64,000 nt of DNA from Bryum argenteum (GCA_037043015.1 CM073323.1:7812001-7876000), one strand, 5' to 3'; counted from the first letter of the stretch, positions 36,079-49,233 are shown. A program made the numbers and translations. Notes: generated from the letters alone by a model not told the origin.

Positions 36079-36224
36079 TTGTCAGCCGTGGTATTAGTAT
36101 GAGTGGTTCCCCCAATGCCTTCTACAGTGTATTCCACGCTCCCCATAGAAGTGCGTAAGCTTCTATACATTTATCACTTTTTGTAACATTCATTTATTGC
36201 AAGGCTAGATTCCACATTGCATTG

Positions 36225-36490
36225 TCCTAATGAGGAGGTTGTGAATTCTACTCATGCTTGAGTGGTGTTCACCTCCGTAGCTCACCTGACAATGGTGAGG
36301 GGTTCTTAAATCTCCTTGTATAGGCCGTTGAGAGAATATTATGTCGGATATCTCTGGGCCACTAGTGACTAGGTAGGAGTTAGCATAGTGTCCACTCCAA
36401 GAGGAGGTAGTAATTCCACCATTGGTGTTATGACCTTCGGGCATGGATTCAAGGATAGGTCAAACCAACACTCTATTCATGCGTGCCTCG
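36225..36490 (+). mobile_element. Diverged SINE
   Basis: Related to the SINE at 3690-4037. A degenerate head (GAGGAGGTTGTGAATTCTAC) comes first. A body follows with CACTAGTGACTAGG and TAGTGTCCACTC. The uninterrupted TTAA at 36305-36308 inside it is the empty site for the element at 58051-58976. Confidence 0.55.
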
Positions 36491-37795
36491 AAATTTTATG
36501 GACTTTATCTTCTTCATTTAAAGCATTGAGTTGAAATGTAAGAGTCATTTTTTATTTATTTCATTTTTCATTTTTCAAATATAAAAGCCTTCTATCAATT
36601 TATCTGATTTATTTTGATTTATGAATAAATGAACCACATATAAAAACAAAAAAAAGAATAGTACATGTATAGGATTGTGTTCTTCCTTGTATCATTTCTA
36701 AGTCGAGAATTCCTAATTTGATAAGGTTCATGTTTCATATAACTAAGGTACACATCATCACTTGTGGTTACAATCATGACTGTCACCCTATTTACAATAT
36801 TCCTTCATAAATAAGTAGGTAGCTTTGTTTTCACATTATAAAAAATAGGCCTTAGAAGGCCAACCGAATTTCACCCCCCCCCCCTATCTCTCTACGCTCT
36901 GTAGTCACACGCAAGAACATGGAAGTTCCTTAAATAATTTTGATGTATGAATAAATTACAAGAGGAATTAACTCAGTTTAGAAAAGATGACCTAGAAGTA
37001 GGTTAAGAATCTCTTTTCTCATACAACATTGATGAACTTAAAAAGACCAATCTAATTCCTTACGACCCCAACAAAAGTAAGATTCAATCCTCACATTGGA
37101 CATGCTAAAAAATTATCCAAATTATTAAGTGTACCTTCACCTTATTGCTTATCACAAAAATCAGACACAAAAATCACACATGCTGACATATACATCCCTA
37201 TTACATAAATGATGAAGCAATTAAATTTTTCCACAAAATGAAGTTTGGATGTAGAATTGTTGAAGTGTATCCAAAAAGGAAGAGGCATACAGAGACACCC
37301 AGATATGCACACCAATACTTTGTTATCTAAACATAATACACAAATTACTTTTCTATACAACCATATTCACATTAAATATTGCCAATAGACTCATCAACTC
37401 AATTGAGACGATTCATCTAAAAGTTTGATAGAGTGCACAATATTTAGTTATTGACATAATATAGAGAGTCTACTGTAACACTCATTCACTCCACGATGCA
37501 TAGTCGTGGGGGATGCCATCATCCATCCATCCATCCCTTCACGTCGCTGTCGGTGGAGTTTCATCGTTCCGCGTACATCCGGAAGGCGCTCTCCCGGGTA
37601 TTGATGTGCCCATCTAACCGTTTGCGCTGTCAAGGGCCGAGTCAACCCCGCCCATTCACTCGGGGTTAGTAAGTGGTAAGTAGTAAGTTGGTGGTGACTG
37701 GTTTGCTGCCGTGCCCTCTTCCCCCCTCGCTCGGCCTTCACTCATTCGTCCATTAAGAAGCCTGATTCAGTAATTGGGTGTACCTGCACATAATC
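36360..37795. repeat. Near-identical 1.4-kb duplicate, copy 1
   Basis: Almost base-for-base the same as 59030-60467, including short homopolymers and several shared chance frames. Flanking Z and SINE sequence between the same units is visibly more diverged. The right part is the GC-rich block. No gene was recognised. Confidence 0.8.
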
Positions 37796-39654
37796 TTGAT
37801 CTTCCTTCTTTACTGCGCTCTTTCACACGACTGGTAATCAAGTTGACATGCTTTCACGAACGGTTGAATGTTTACTAGCCTGGACTCTGGAGTATGTTGA
37901 TTGATGATACAATCCAGCAATTTATGAATCGTAGTAACGATAAAGCATAACACGTAAGAATAATACTCATGTCTGGAGTTTCATAAATGATCACATTTGG
38001 GTCGTGTAAATGGATGATAATTTTTTTGAAAGAAAAAGAACTTCGAACCTATGATGAGGTTAGCTTGAATAGAGTGTATATGCCAATAGTGATATAACAC
38101 AATTGAGTGTATTTGACCATGTTATAACGCAAATGAGTGTATTTGACCATGTTATAACACAATTGAGTGTATTTGACCATGTTATAGCACATATCTTTGG
38201 ATGCATATGTGAATAGATATAAGTTTGACTCAATATTGTGTAACCCCTAAAGGAGAGATAGGCTCGAATCATGTCGATCTGCTTTAAAAACGATATACGA
38301 AAGTGAAACTTTGACTTTAATGTAGAAATACGCTAAGTACGACAAACTAGGAACGAAAACACCAAGTTTCCGAGTTTTGGTGGGAACGTAGACCAAACGT
38401 CAAACTAGGTTCAAATTCGTGCCAAGTCCGCAATGTGATGCGCGGAAGTCCGAGTGATTTGGTTCCTAGTTTACATCTGATCCCTAGTTTGATGCATTTG
38501 GTCCCTAGTCCGTCCCTCATAGCGGAAGACTGAAAATAGGGCACGAAATGACGGATTGGGGTCCAAAGTGGGACTACTTAGCGGTTCTCTCTAATATATC
38601 TTAAGGTTATCCTTTCAATTTTGATAATAGTGGAGGAGGACTTCTAATTAGATAGCTATGAAGAAGATACCAGGGTTGGATTTCCCAAAATCAAGTTCAA
38701 ACAAACAGTGTTTACCCATTTTAGATACCTCCATATGGAGATGAATATAGATCTTCTCCTTTAGGGGTTGAAAAATAAGCAAAAATAAGTTCTAATAACC
38801 TTGCTATAGTTGAGTGAACTAAAGTGAACTTTGGAGTCCCTATACAACACTCCAAATCAAGCATGGAGAATAGACACCTACATTAAAACCTTACCAAGGA
38901 ACTTTAGAGTGCTCATACAATAAGATCGATCTGAAACCCGACCTTAGTAGGTGAACTAATGTCGTAAGCACCAAATGAGATGAAAGTGAACAACTTTGAA
39001 GTTTGTGAATTTTTGATGTGGTATGTTTACTTGTAATATCTCCACTTCAAAGTGAAAGTGATGAAATTTTTACTATGTATCATCCTCCTAGTATATTGCA
39101 ATCTAGCAATGCTCATGACTCAAAAGTTGACCCACATGCTTTCATTTTCATCTATGACCCTTTTCATAAAAATCTGTTTTTTTGCTAAAAAGTTGACACT
39201 ATAACGTTTAGGGTTTAGGGGTTATGATGGTATTGATAAGGACATAAAAATTGGTAATTCATGTGAAACTTTTGAAATTTTTAGATGGCCTTTGTGACAT
39301 AAAATAGATTTGACTAAATATAGCACCATTTAGAGCAATTGATCATATAATCAGAACTTGGATCACCTATTCAAATTGGTGTACATAGTATTGGTATTAG
39401 TATTGGTATTTACAAACTTTTATTCGTTTTGTAAGTAGCTTACAACAAAGTTCTATGGTAATTTGTGGATGGTTTAAATTTTTATTGTCAAAAATGACCG
39501 AAAGTGGGTCGATTTACATGATTTATCTCAATTTTCATAAAATCCATTACAAATACAAATACACTAAAATGCAATGAATACATACAACATACTATGTTGT
39601 ATTTCACACACATAGACAATGCTTATAGTTAGAATTTGTTGTTAAACATTGTTA
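37796..39654. repeat. Y spacer of unit 3, first part
   Basis: Homologous to 10541-12095. At about 38085-38190 a 30-bp unit containing GAGTGTATTTGACCATG is present three times; unit 1 has it once. Non-coding. Confidence 0.55.
38321..38591. mobile_element. MITE with TAA target duplication, 271 bp
   Basis: Flanked by TAA (38318-38320, 38592-38594) and absent from unit 1 near 11022-11030. The weak inverted ends share CGCTAAGTA. A 3-bp TAA duplication fits PIF/Harbinger; the termini are too diverged for certainty. Confidence 0.55.
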
Positions 39655-39658
39655 TTAA

Positions 39659-39917
39659 CCCCTGAGCGCCCCAACGGACTAAATCTGTCCGCCAAGAATT
39701 TGTCCGATCAAAAGTCAACCCAACTTTGACTAGTATAATAAATAAATTCATACGGTCATTTTGACTCAAATTTTCAGCACACATTCATACCCTAATCATA
39801 ATCCAACTTCAACGGTTGGATCTACTTGATCCCATGTTTCTTTGCGCCACGTCATTTTAAACAGATCAAGGTTCACCACAGCCTAATTTTGCTTGATATG
39901 GAGGGGGCGCTCAGGGG
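39659..39917. mobile_element. TTAA-type MITE, 259 bp
   Basis: Begins CCCCTGAGCGCCCC and ends GGGGGCGCTCAGGGG, with TTAA on both sides (39655-39658, 39918-39921). The corresponding site in unit 1 is CTAA (12096-12099). Confidence 0.85.
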
Positions 39918-39925
39918 TTAATACA

Positions 39926-40759
39926 CTAGTAAGGTAATTGTTGTCTCGAGGGGAAGCTCTTCATATGGTACTTCAAATAAGTATCCCGTGTCTACCAATT
40001 CCTCAAACGGATATATATATTATTGTGTTTATTTTTTCTTTTTTCTTTTTTCACATAATCCAAAAAAAAATAAAAAAGGGTTGGTAGGTTTGTATGTTGG
40101 TAGGTTGATAAGTTGGTGGGTATGAAGGATCACCGTACAATGATTTATTATAGAAGTACTAGTAAGGCCAACTATTGTGGGAGGTCCTTGGACCTTGTTG
40201 TATGGGTACCTCAAAGCCCTTTGGGGGGATATTATGTCAAGTATCTTCAAGGCACTAGTGACTAGGCTAGAAACTAGCGTAGTTATAGTGTCCACCCTCG
40301 AGAGGGGCAAGTAGTATTGTTCTAATTTCCCCTTGTCCGGTGGCCATCGAGATATTAGCATTACGAACGGACACTTCATTCACGCCAGCCCCTTAGAAAG
40401 GACCGGAGTTTTTATCTATCTATCTATCTACTAGTAAGGTTCCCGTCGTCCTGACGGAGGAGCTCTTTATATGGTACTTTTAATAAAGAATCCCGTGTAT
40501 ACCATTTGCTCAAACAATATTATGTTTATTATATTTATATATGTACATGTTTTGTTTAAAAAAAAATAAAAAAATAAATAAATATATATATCTATATATA
40601 CACACATAATCCAAAAAACATAAAAGAAGGTGGGTAGGTTGGTAAGCTTGTAGGTTGGTAGGTTTTATATGTTGGTAGGTTGGTAGATTTGTATGTTGGT
40701 AGGTTGGTACGTCGATGGGTGGGAAGGATCGCCGAACATTATTATGTTATAGAAGTAGA
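39926..40759 (-). mobile_element. Tandem Helitron-like copies with a SINE between them
   Basis: Two related sequences each end, on the minus strand, in CCTTACTAG followed by T (39926 and 40431). The second has a perfect hairpin, CCGTC/GACGG (40443-40457), 8 nt before CTAG, as Helitron 3' ends do. Both contain tandem GTTGGTAGGTTG units and end at TATAGAAGTA. A SINE body (40165-40430) with a TATC tail lies between them. The whole lies after TACA where unit 1 reads TACATTGC (12100-12107). Confidence 0.6.
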
Positions 40760-42281
40760 AATTGCTTACTGCTCGATGAATCTTGATCTCTCCTCAAATT
40801 TGAAACTTCTTGTTAGATTTGTATAGTTTAAAACATCTTCATAAATATTCAAGTACATTGATGTAAATAGTCACCATTGATTGTATATGAAGCCTCTTCT
40901 TACATATGATATGTCATTGCGAGGTCATTCATCAGTAACCTAGTGCACATGTGGACCAATTTCATTCAAAGTTAAATACTTATTGCAAAAACCTATTGAT
41001 GGTTGAAGTAGTACATTCTTCAAAAGTCAAAAGTTTTACTTTTAATATACCACTATCTTAAACCTTGTAATCGTTTCTTTCAATCCTTGGATGTTTGTGC
41101 AACTTCTTGCAACAAGTGATGCTATTACTTAAGTTCATCTTCAACTAAACTCAAATAACTAAAGCCACATTCAAAGTAAACAACATTGAATCATACCTCA
41201 ACTTGTACAAGGTGGTCAAAAATTGCAATATCTGGTTGTGGTGGTCCAAGAAATGTTTGGACCTTCACGATGTAACCCCTAAAATATCAAGGCACTATTT
41301 GCATGCTTTACCTTCAAAAGTATCCCTTTTCAATGCAAGATAAGAATTCTCTGTTTACAGCATACTTTGGAGTATGTAACGGTATGATCTAGCACCTAAC
41401 TTGTATATGTATATGTATATCAAATCTTAGATTCAAATTCCTTACAGTGGTGAGATTATAATGTTTGGAGTTGAAAAATAAATGTTCTTTTTACTTGTTG
41501 TAACAAGGGTTAGTTGTGTTTTGAGGGTCACAAAAACCAATTCTGTAGTAAATTTGACATGACGCTCTTCACATTCTTGTTCCTAGGTCACTTTGGAAGA
41601 TGTATATGCAATTTTCACCCTCATGCAATCTATATAACTAAAAAAATGCTTGAATATTCACATGAAGGTATGCTGGAATTCAAATATAAAGGATAATAGT
41701 CAATAAATAAAATGGAATATAGAACATTATTGGATTGAAAAACCAGATGGTGAGAAGATGCCGCAAAACTTCATCAACTTGTACAAAAAGTAAAGTTTGA
41801 GATAAAGTATAATCTCAAGTTTCGGTGAAATTTTGAAGGTAATGCAGTCCTATTGATGTGGGGCAAATTTTGAGAATAAATGACCATATTTTCTAGTTTG
41901 GGTTGTAGTGGGCAAATTTTGAATAGTATTTTCAAACTTTGACCATGAATATCTCCTAACGTATGAGGAATTTTGTAGCATAAGTTGTGTTTTTGAAAAG
42001 GTATGAAGAAACTCTACAACCTCCACAAGGTTGCAACTAGGTGCTTCCAAAATTGTAATCACACCTCAACGGGAGGCCAATGGGCTCCAAACAAGTCACT
42101 TGATACACTAGGGGTTAAGCGTAGAAACACCCTCACCAAGCAGATATGCTACTAAGTTTAGAAACACCCACACCAAGTAGGTATGATACGTAGTTTCATA
42201 TATTTTTCCTCGAATGATCAAGGCATTGGTAAAAAATAAGTAAATAAAAAAATAAAATAAATTGTATTGCTTATTCCTACA
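40760..42281. repeat. Y spacer of unit 3, second part
   Basis: Homologous to unit 1 from about 12100 to 15690, with unit 1's insertions missing. The segment 41951-41968 is the empty site for 14417-15391. No genes. Confidence 0.5.
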
Positions 42282-42538
42282 CTAGTGGGACCCGTGCCGT
42301 TGAGCACGTTCAACTTGGATTCTCTAAAGCTATAAAACATTCATAAACTTGTGCGTTGTCTGTGCGTTGTCCACAGAATTCGCGGACGTCGGTGTGCACC
42401 AATAAGCCTTGACGGTGCTTGATTGAGCGGTTGGTTGAGCGGTTGAGCGGGAAGTGTGGATACAGGAGGCAAGTCTCGACGACGGATTCCAGCGCGGAAC
42501 CGTCGTGTGAGACAAAGCCTCCTGTATTGTAATATAGA
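42282..42538 (-). mobile_element. Mini-Helitron, 257 bp
   Basis: On the minus strand it starts TC, ends CTAG, and has a hairpin (CGTGC/GCACG, 42293-42308) 7 nt before the CTAG. It sits exactly between A (42281) and T (42539). Unit 1 has CTACATTGTTCTT uninterrupted near 15673-15685. All diagnostic Helitron features are present and there is no target duplication. Confidence 0.88.
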
Positions 42539-45330
42539 TTGTCCTTAAGAACATTCCTAATGAACTACAAGTGATAAGGTTATCTTCTTGTAGTCAAGAA
42601 GGAGGGGCTGCTAAATTTTGAACCTTCAAAATCCACACCCATTTGCATCAATCCTTTTGAATGTTACCACTATATGATTTCTTAGCTAAACTACTTGACA
42701 CCATATTAAAAAAATTAAAATGCATTATATCCAAAATTTCAAAAGTTTTTAAGTTTCCTCCGTAAAGCAAGTCTTCCCAAAATTCAAGTTACATGAAGTA
42801 AACAACACGTCTAAGTGAGAGTTGAATGAGTAACAAGGCTTCAAAGAGTCACTACCTTTCACACGTGTGGGGCCTCTTGTTGGGGGACTCTAAAGGTGGA
42901 GGTCAATTTACCACCAAATCCAAAATAAAAATCCTCTTCGCCTTAGATAATCTTGCCCTTTTAGCAAGTGTGTTGGAAGTTCTTTAACCTATATACACGG
43001 CTCTTTTTACCAAAAGAAGACAATTTAAGAAAATGTATGATTGATGAAAACGACAAGTAAGCTCTTTGAATCTAAACCATAAAAGATTGTAATAGAAGTA
43101 TTGTAATCCATGTGAACAAAATTTTTGAGTCATGAGGCTGCATGATTGCAAGTTCATAACATGTCAGTTGTAATCGCAAACATCTCAAAAATATCCTTAG
43201 ACCTCAAAAATTCGAGAAAATATTTCCTTGGCTTGCAAAGTAGCCTTGCAATGATGAAAACTACAAAGAAATTACATGAGAAAAGTAGTCCCAAACCAGA
43301 CCTCTTGCATTTAAACGTATAACTTACTTTCAAAACACCTTAGATTGGGTGAAGGTTTCTACTACTTGAAGTAGACCCTAATTGGAATCCATCCCAAAAA
43401 TTAATGTTAAATTTCAAAGTGGATGAAGGAGATATAGCACCTCAAAAATCATATGCTTTTTCACTTTTTCTCATTGTAGAAACATCATTGTTGATCTAAT
43501 ACCAAAAGTATGTGGATCAAAAAATGACCAACTATAAAATTGTCAAAAATCATCCTAAGATCATGAAAAATCATGAAAAGGAGTTTCTTGATTCAAAATA
43601 AGGTCTTGGAATAGTGAAACATGCCACTTCTTTGAATAAGGAGAAACTAATGAAAGCGTCACTAAACTCATGCCATAAATTTACAATATCTTGAATTGGG
43701 ATAATGCTTTCACCACATGAGAGTGCACTTCATTTGGAATCCAACCCCGTTAAAAACGGAGTTCGGATGAAGAAGTGATGACTCTTTAAAATTTAGGATT
43801 GTTATCCAAAATGAATTAATTCGACATATCACGCCTTTAGTGCTGAAGAACTAAAGTTCCTTCGAATAGTGATGTACTTTAGTCTTGAAGCCTTGATCAT
43901 AAGAATTCCACATGAAATTTGGTCAATACATGGTAGTCCTATCTTAAAGAATTCGAGGGTTCGAAAAGTCAAGGAAAGAGCTTTAGAATAGCCTACACCT
44001 CCAACGACAAAACTCATAAAAGTACTTGAGAGAAATAAGAAGAATAAAAATATGAAATATGTATGTTGAATTTATTGAGCTAGTCGTTTACAGACTTCAC
44101 ACATTTCTTCTTAAGTCATTCACAAGCACCTTGCTAATCATGAAAATCAGATGGTTTCTGGGTCCTCTACCTCATGGGGGTAGGAGTAACTTAAGAAGAA
44201 GTCAAATGTATTCCCACAAAATTCAGAGCCATGAAATCAAACACTCATGTCATGCTCTGCAGTGAGGTGAGATAAAAAGAATCAAAAGGCTTTCAGAAGG
44301 CAATCTTGCGAGAAGCAAACGTGTGAAATCACTTCCCCCTTTGGTCCTTCAATGCTCCCTCACAAGAATAATCCGAAATATTGGTCACATTTTTACACAC
44401 GTTGAAATATTAAGGAGGCACCCGTTGGCAACTCAATTCACATAAAGTATCATTCGGAATTAACTAGATGTGTAAGAGGATGACAAAATCACTTCGACAG
44501 AAATGAATTTTCTCGAGAGGAAATAATAATCAAGGACTCCATTCTTGACTTGGAAGACAGAGGGCATCACAACAACACAGAACGTATTCGAGACATCAAT
44601 TAGAGTCCCTTTATATCACTTTAGATCGGCTGGAAATAACCCTGGAATGAGGTCAATGCATTACGATCAATCAAACACTACCCTTGAAAGTGAGATCAGT
44701 CAAAAATATCCCCGAATTATTCCAAACGCAAAAATACAATCCTACAAGAACATATAAGAAAGAATCAACAAATTAAAAATCACATGAATGAACATAGTAA
44801 AGAGTATATGAACTCAGAAGTTGATGTCCAGTGTGACCAGTGGGCAACACAGAGTTGTGCCAGATTTTAGACCTGCTGAAGCGAATTCCATCCCAAATCT
44901 GATGCAGAAGACGGAGGAATCAAACCCAAATGTGTATTGAATCAAACTTTCCACTTAAGTCGTATGGCATCATGTCGATGAGTGGAACAGTCTAAACCAC
45001 TCCCATGTACTGCTGTCGGTTCACGGGTTCGTTGTAGATCAACGCCACCATCACCGAAGCGCTCAACCAAGTGATCAACAACACCCGCTCAAGTTATAAT
45101 AGCAGCCTCTGATTCTCGCCGGTGGCTCTGGCAATGACTACGGCACCGTAAAGATTGAAAGCTGTAAACAACTGCCATGAGGTCAGTGATAATAAAGCCA
45201 GTGTGTAGCAATCCTGGACAATCTTTGAGCACCAGTTCGATTGTGTCTGGGACTGAAAAAAATAAGCGCGAAATGTACATTATTTAGCCAAATACCTTAT
45301 CGATTTCAAATTTGCTCCTCATAAACAAGC
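42539..45330. repeat. X spacer and Pk 3' spacer of unit 4
   Basis: Homologous to unit 1 (16120-16260, 16760-17040, then 632-3680) and unit 2 (17040-19420). It holds the empty sites for the solo LTR and for the element at the window start (TTAA 43025-43028). Non-coding. Confidence 0.55.
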
Positions 45331-45432
45331 CACCCCATGGACTGAAGGTTTCCCAAACTTCTCCTGTGGCAGGTCTTTAGTGAGGATCTTCTTTCCGACA
45401 ACCATTTACATGTTTCTTAATAATCAGATTTA

Positions 45433-45793
45433 CCCTTAAACGCCCAAGGGGTCTCAAACGGGCAGCCCAAAATTGGATCGCAACATCTTTTGGACTCGGG
45501 CATCATGAATAGTGCACTTTTTGAACTTGGGCACCATGAATGAACCAATCAATGATGAGCTTGCAACCTCCTACAAGGTTATGTACAACCTCAACCTACC
45601 TACCTTAATCCTTTCAAACCATAAAATCATACATACAATTGTGATTTGAATTGTAAAATTTCACTTTTTAAATGCATCACCAGACGTTGACCAGTTTGAC
45701 ATCAAAATATAAGTGAAAAATTGATTACAGTGAGAGCTATAGAGCAGATTCTGTTGGAATCAAGCCCCTCGGGCTTGCTTCGGCGTTTAAGGG
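45433..45793. mobile_element. TTAA-type MITE, 361 bp (left of nested pair)
   Basis: Begins CCCTTAAACGCCC and ends GGCGTTTAAGGG. The left flank TTTA (45429-45432) is a one-base variant of TTAA; the right TTAA (45794-45797) is shared with the next element. The inner palindrome resembles the 72-bp micro-elements, which may be deletion derivatives of this family. Confidence 0.85.
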
Positions 45794-45797
45794 TTAA

Positions 45798-46738
45798 CCC
45801 TTTCATGACCACTCATGTTTTGGAAGTCGAGGTTTTTTTGAGGTGTCTGGATGTATTTTGAAATGCATCAAACAAATGAAGGGTCAAAATTAAGATCCGA
45901 CCGTATAAATGTGTAGTGAACTTCATATTCATGCTAGAGGCCAAACATGGGTCAGATCGACCGTATGAACTAGAGTATTATGATGTTCCGAGTCAAGTGT
46001 AGTACATAGCGTATACATGACCTCGAAGCTTTTTACTAGAATTAGAGACCAAAATATCCAGATTTGGGCAAAACACATGTGGTCAATATTGTAGAGAGTT
46101 TGAAGATCTATCCAACAACACCATGAGCGTTGCATTTCGAGCATTTATGAAACTTAAATTGTGAAAAGAGACCAAGAACCCAATTCCTTGTATACGGTAG
46201 CGTACGAGAAATACATAGGATATTGTAGCAAATATGGTCAAATTGAAAAATCAGACATGGTCACATTCATCACACGCCGAGCCTTGACGTAGAATCAGTG
46301 TACAAACAACATGTGGTTGATTCTTTTTGGGGAGGATTTCAGGTTGTACAAACGTATATGCTTTCATAGACGGTGTTGGGTTGCGAAAAGAAATCAACTC
46401 TTCTAATGTCGATGGAGCCAATTGAGTAGTACCCCCATGTTCCCATGTTCCCAAGGGACCCTTAGAATTGGTGTCATGTGTCCTCAACAGCCGTATTTCC
46501 TGAATCTTTCTCACTTCTTTCCAGACCAACTACCATATCGCATACTCATCACCATGTATAGATAGCTCTACCAGGCGGAGTACGAGTCCAAATGCATCGT
46601 TGTTTTGTGTAGTAGATCCAGTACACACTCCTCTTCCAGCGTTGTTCTCTAACATTTTGCTCTTTCTACAGAGATTCTACTCAATCATGGAATAACCACA
46701 CTTCAGCGACCATATTTGGTTGATTGGTCATGAAAGGG
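45798..46738. mobile_element. TTAA-type TIR element, 941 bp (right of nested pair)
   Basis: Begins CCCTTTCATGACCA and ends TGGTCATGAAAGGG, flanked by TTAA (45794-45797, 46739-46742). Its TIR differs from all others here after CCCTT. The minus-strand 92-codon frame at 46251-46529 does not resemble a transposase. Confidence 0.88.
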
Positions 46739-48570
46739 TTAAGGTTGTCCGGTACTTTCGGTCTTCCTCATCTAAGAGTTGTTCTGTAATCATTTTGAAG
46801 AATGCATCCCATTATTCCTTCATAGCGCAACATCTCAAAACTATAAATATCACTCTTCTTTGTAAACACTACTTCATGGCTAGGCACTCTTCAAGGATCG
46901 TAAGTGCTCTTCAAAATCCAATGCACACTCAAAGTCTATCAGATGACTTAACTAGAACTTGATCAAATTAAAACGTGAAATAAGATTTGCTTCTTCTGGA
47001 TCAGAAATTGAATCTAGAAGCACATTTAATGCTTTAATGACTTTATGTACAACTCCATCTTCATGTAGTTTATTTAAGTCAAAATGAAAGCGACCGGAGC
47101 AAGCTACACATAGCCTTCAAAGTCGAAAAGTGGTGGCCTATGGAAGCGGCTGCAAAGCATCTTCAACATGTATTGGTCAATGAGGAATTGCAAATCACAC
47201 ACCCTTCTCTTCATCATAGAAGTATATTTGTACTTGTGAATACCCTCTCTTTTGGATGCTTTATGATACACTGTATCAAAATGAATCCAACGATGATTTT
47301 GTACACTTTAGAGAGATATTCAAGGGGCCATTGTTGCTCGAGGTCTCTCAAAGTCATGTTCTACTCGAATACCTTGGCTACAAGCCCTTCCTCTTTGTAA
47401 ACACCATACTCTATTTTGGCTCTAAAGATCTATGCTTGGCCACCCTCACCTATTTTTTCTTCCACAACCAATTCCTCAAACGTTGAAAAGAAATCAACCC
47501 ATCTTACATTCTTCATCAATACCTCATTGAAGTACTTGCGGTTCTCCACACCTATGCTCTCCATTCCAACATCATTCTTCTCATGGATATGTGTCCATTG
47601 CTCTTATGTGTTTTCCAACTCTATCCTCTGCCCTATAAACTCTCTTTTCTATCCTATAAACAAGCATTTAAGACATGGATAGTTTTTATGCAAGCCTAGA
47701 ATACTTGGAGAGTAAAACACACACGATGATAACGGCAATGTATTCTGTGGACAAGAGCACCTCTCAAGATTTGGATAAGTCCATTCTCACTCAAATTCAT
47801 ACTTCTCACTCCATTTCCAATCATCTTCACTCCTTTTGCAATGAGAGCGCCCATTAACCAACTGCCAAGATTCAGGCTATGTACCAACAAGTGCTCCCAT
47901 TTTTTACTTCAATCTCAATGTTCAATAAAGTGCTCATGCATGCATATATAGAATGAGTGTACAAGATTGATCTCAAGATATTCTTGAGCTCGTCCTGGTT
48001 GAATGATTTTGTTCCTTTAAGATAATCATTTTCTTTGTCGCTTAATATTTAAAGGTCATCATACACTTAATATGCTCATGTACAATTTGTACTCAGGATT
48101 TCTCACCTCCAACCGCTTTACACTCTCCAAAGAAATATGTAACATAGAATCATGATGTTGGTTGCAACCACATGCAATACTTACGATTTATATACAATAG
48201 AATGAGTCACTAATTATCTGAGTGTGTGATACAAGTGAGGCAACTCAGTTCAAAGCTACTAATACGCTTACTATCTCGAAAATGATTTACTAAATAGAGA
48301 AGTACAAACTTAATTTCGACTGCTAATTAAAGTACGGTGTCATTATTTTTTGAATACAATATAAGTTCCCTTTTATACCATTACTAAATTCTTAGATACA
48401 CTAAAATTATCTTTCTTATATTGCAAACAAATGTTATGATGGTGTTACACTCTAAAAAACAAGAACCACAAAAACTCACAAACATTCAAATTTATACAAG
48501 GCAGAAGAAAGAATAACAAATATTATGTGAGCACTTTGTAGATCATTTTGTAGGGCATTCCAGTTTTAAA

Positions 48571-48834
48571 TTGATTTGTTCGATTTGCAAGAAATGCTTG
48601 CCTCTTCACAAAAAGGGACGACTTCCACGAATTGAATGGCGGTTTGTAGAGTTGAATAGAGTACCCGATGATCCAAGTAAAGCTTATGCTGCAAGAATTG
48701 AGGGTAACGGCTCTCAAAGACATCGCCCAATTGTATGTGTCGGCTTCCTTCAATTTGAGAAGACTCAATGTACTCAACACAACAATCGCATTTGCGAGCA
48801 CTACCACCCGCAACGAAACCAAATCACATACTGA
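48571..48834 (+). CDS. Uncertain 87-codon ORF, possibly a gene remnant
   Basis: Frame beginning MICSICKKCLPLHKKGRLP and continuing ELNRVPDDPSKAYAARIEG. Degenerate versions of the second part occur at 7104-7250 and, weakly, near 20330-20470, always about 0.5-0.7 kb from the kinase 3' end. Two CxxC-like cysteines open the frame. I do not recognise a family, and coding status is doubtful: the opposite strand also has a frame of similar length. Confidence 0.25.
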   Translation: MICSICKKCLPLHKKGRLPRIEWRFVELNRVPDDPSKAYAARIEGNGSQRHRPIVCVGFLQFEKTQCTQHNNRICEHYHPQRNQITY

Positions 48835-49233
48835 AACAAGAGCCCTCCTAGTATTTTGAAAACCATGCTACTCAAAACATCATAAAAGGATCTACTAAAG
48901 CCCTCCTTCAATAAATATGAGTTCGAGAATCTCATTAACTAACATAAACATGTTCTAGTAAAACGATGTGAGTTGGTATCACCAAATTATGGACACAGAT
49001 TGAGCTCCTAGCACATGAGATAAGCAACTCTTAAATCTACTAATGAACATTTCCGCACGCATATGAAAGAGTACAATTCCCACAACCATAGAATGTACAT
49101 TGGATACTCAAACTATGTTGACTAGTACACTCCACAATACATCTCCTCCATGTTGAACATCGTCATTTCATCTAATCAATCGTCTACAAAATGACAACTA
49201 AATATCCCTATCATCAAGGTTAACTCTATATGG

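Larger units (their letters stand above)
45340..47890 (-). pseudogene. Pk3, degenerate kinase split by two transposons
   Basis: Minus-strand kinase remnants run from about 47880 (leader and Cys-rich region) down to 46743, then continue at 45432-45340. The C-lobe is recognisable around 46870-46745 by TKKSDIYSFEMLRYEG. The insertion point lies in codons for the GRPELPDNL region. Numerous frame breaks besides the insertions make it non-functional. Confidence 0.85.

Noticed and set aside
37142..37360. 72-codon Cys-rich ORF identical at 59815-60033
   Set aside because: Its identity follows from the near-identical 1.4-kb duplication; there is no start context, domain or third copy to support coding.
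46251..46529. 92-codon ORF in the 941-bp TTAA element as a possible transposase
   Set aside because: Far too short and without DDE-type motifs; the element is non-autonomous.
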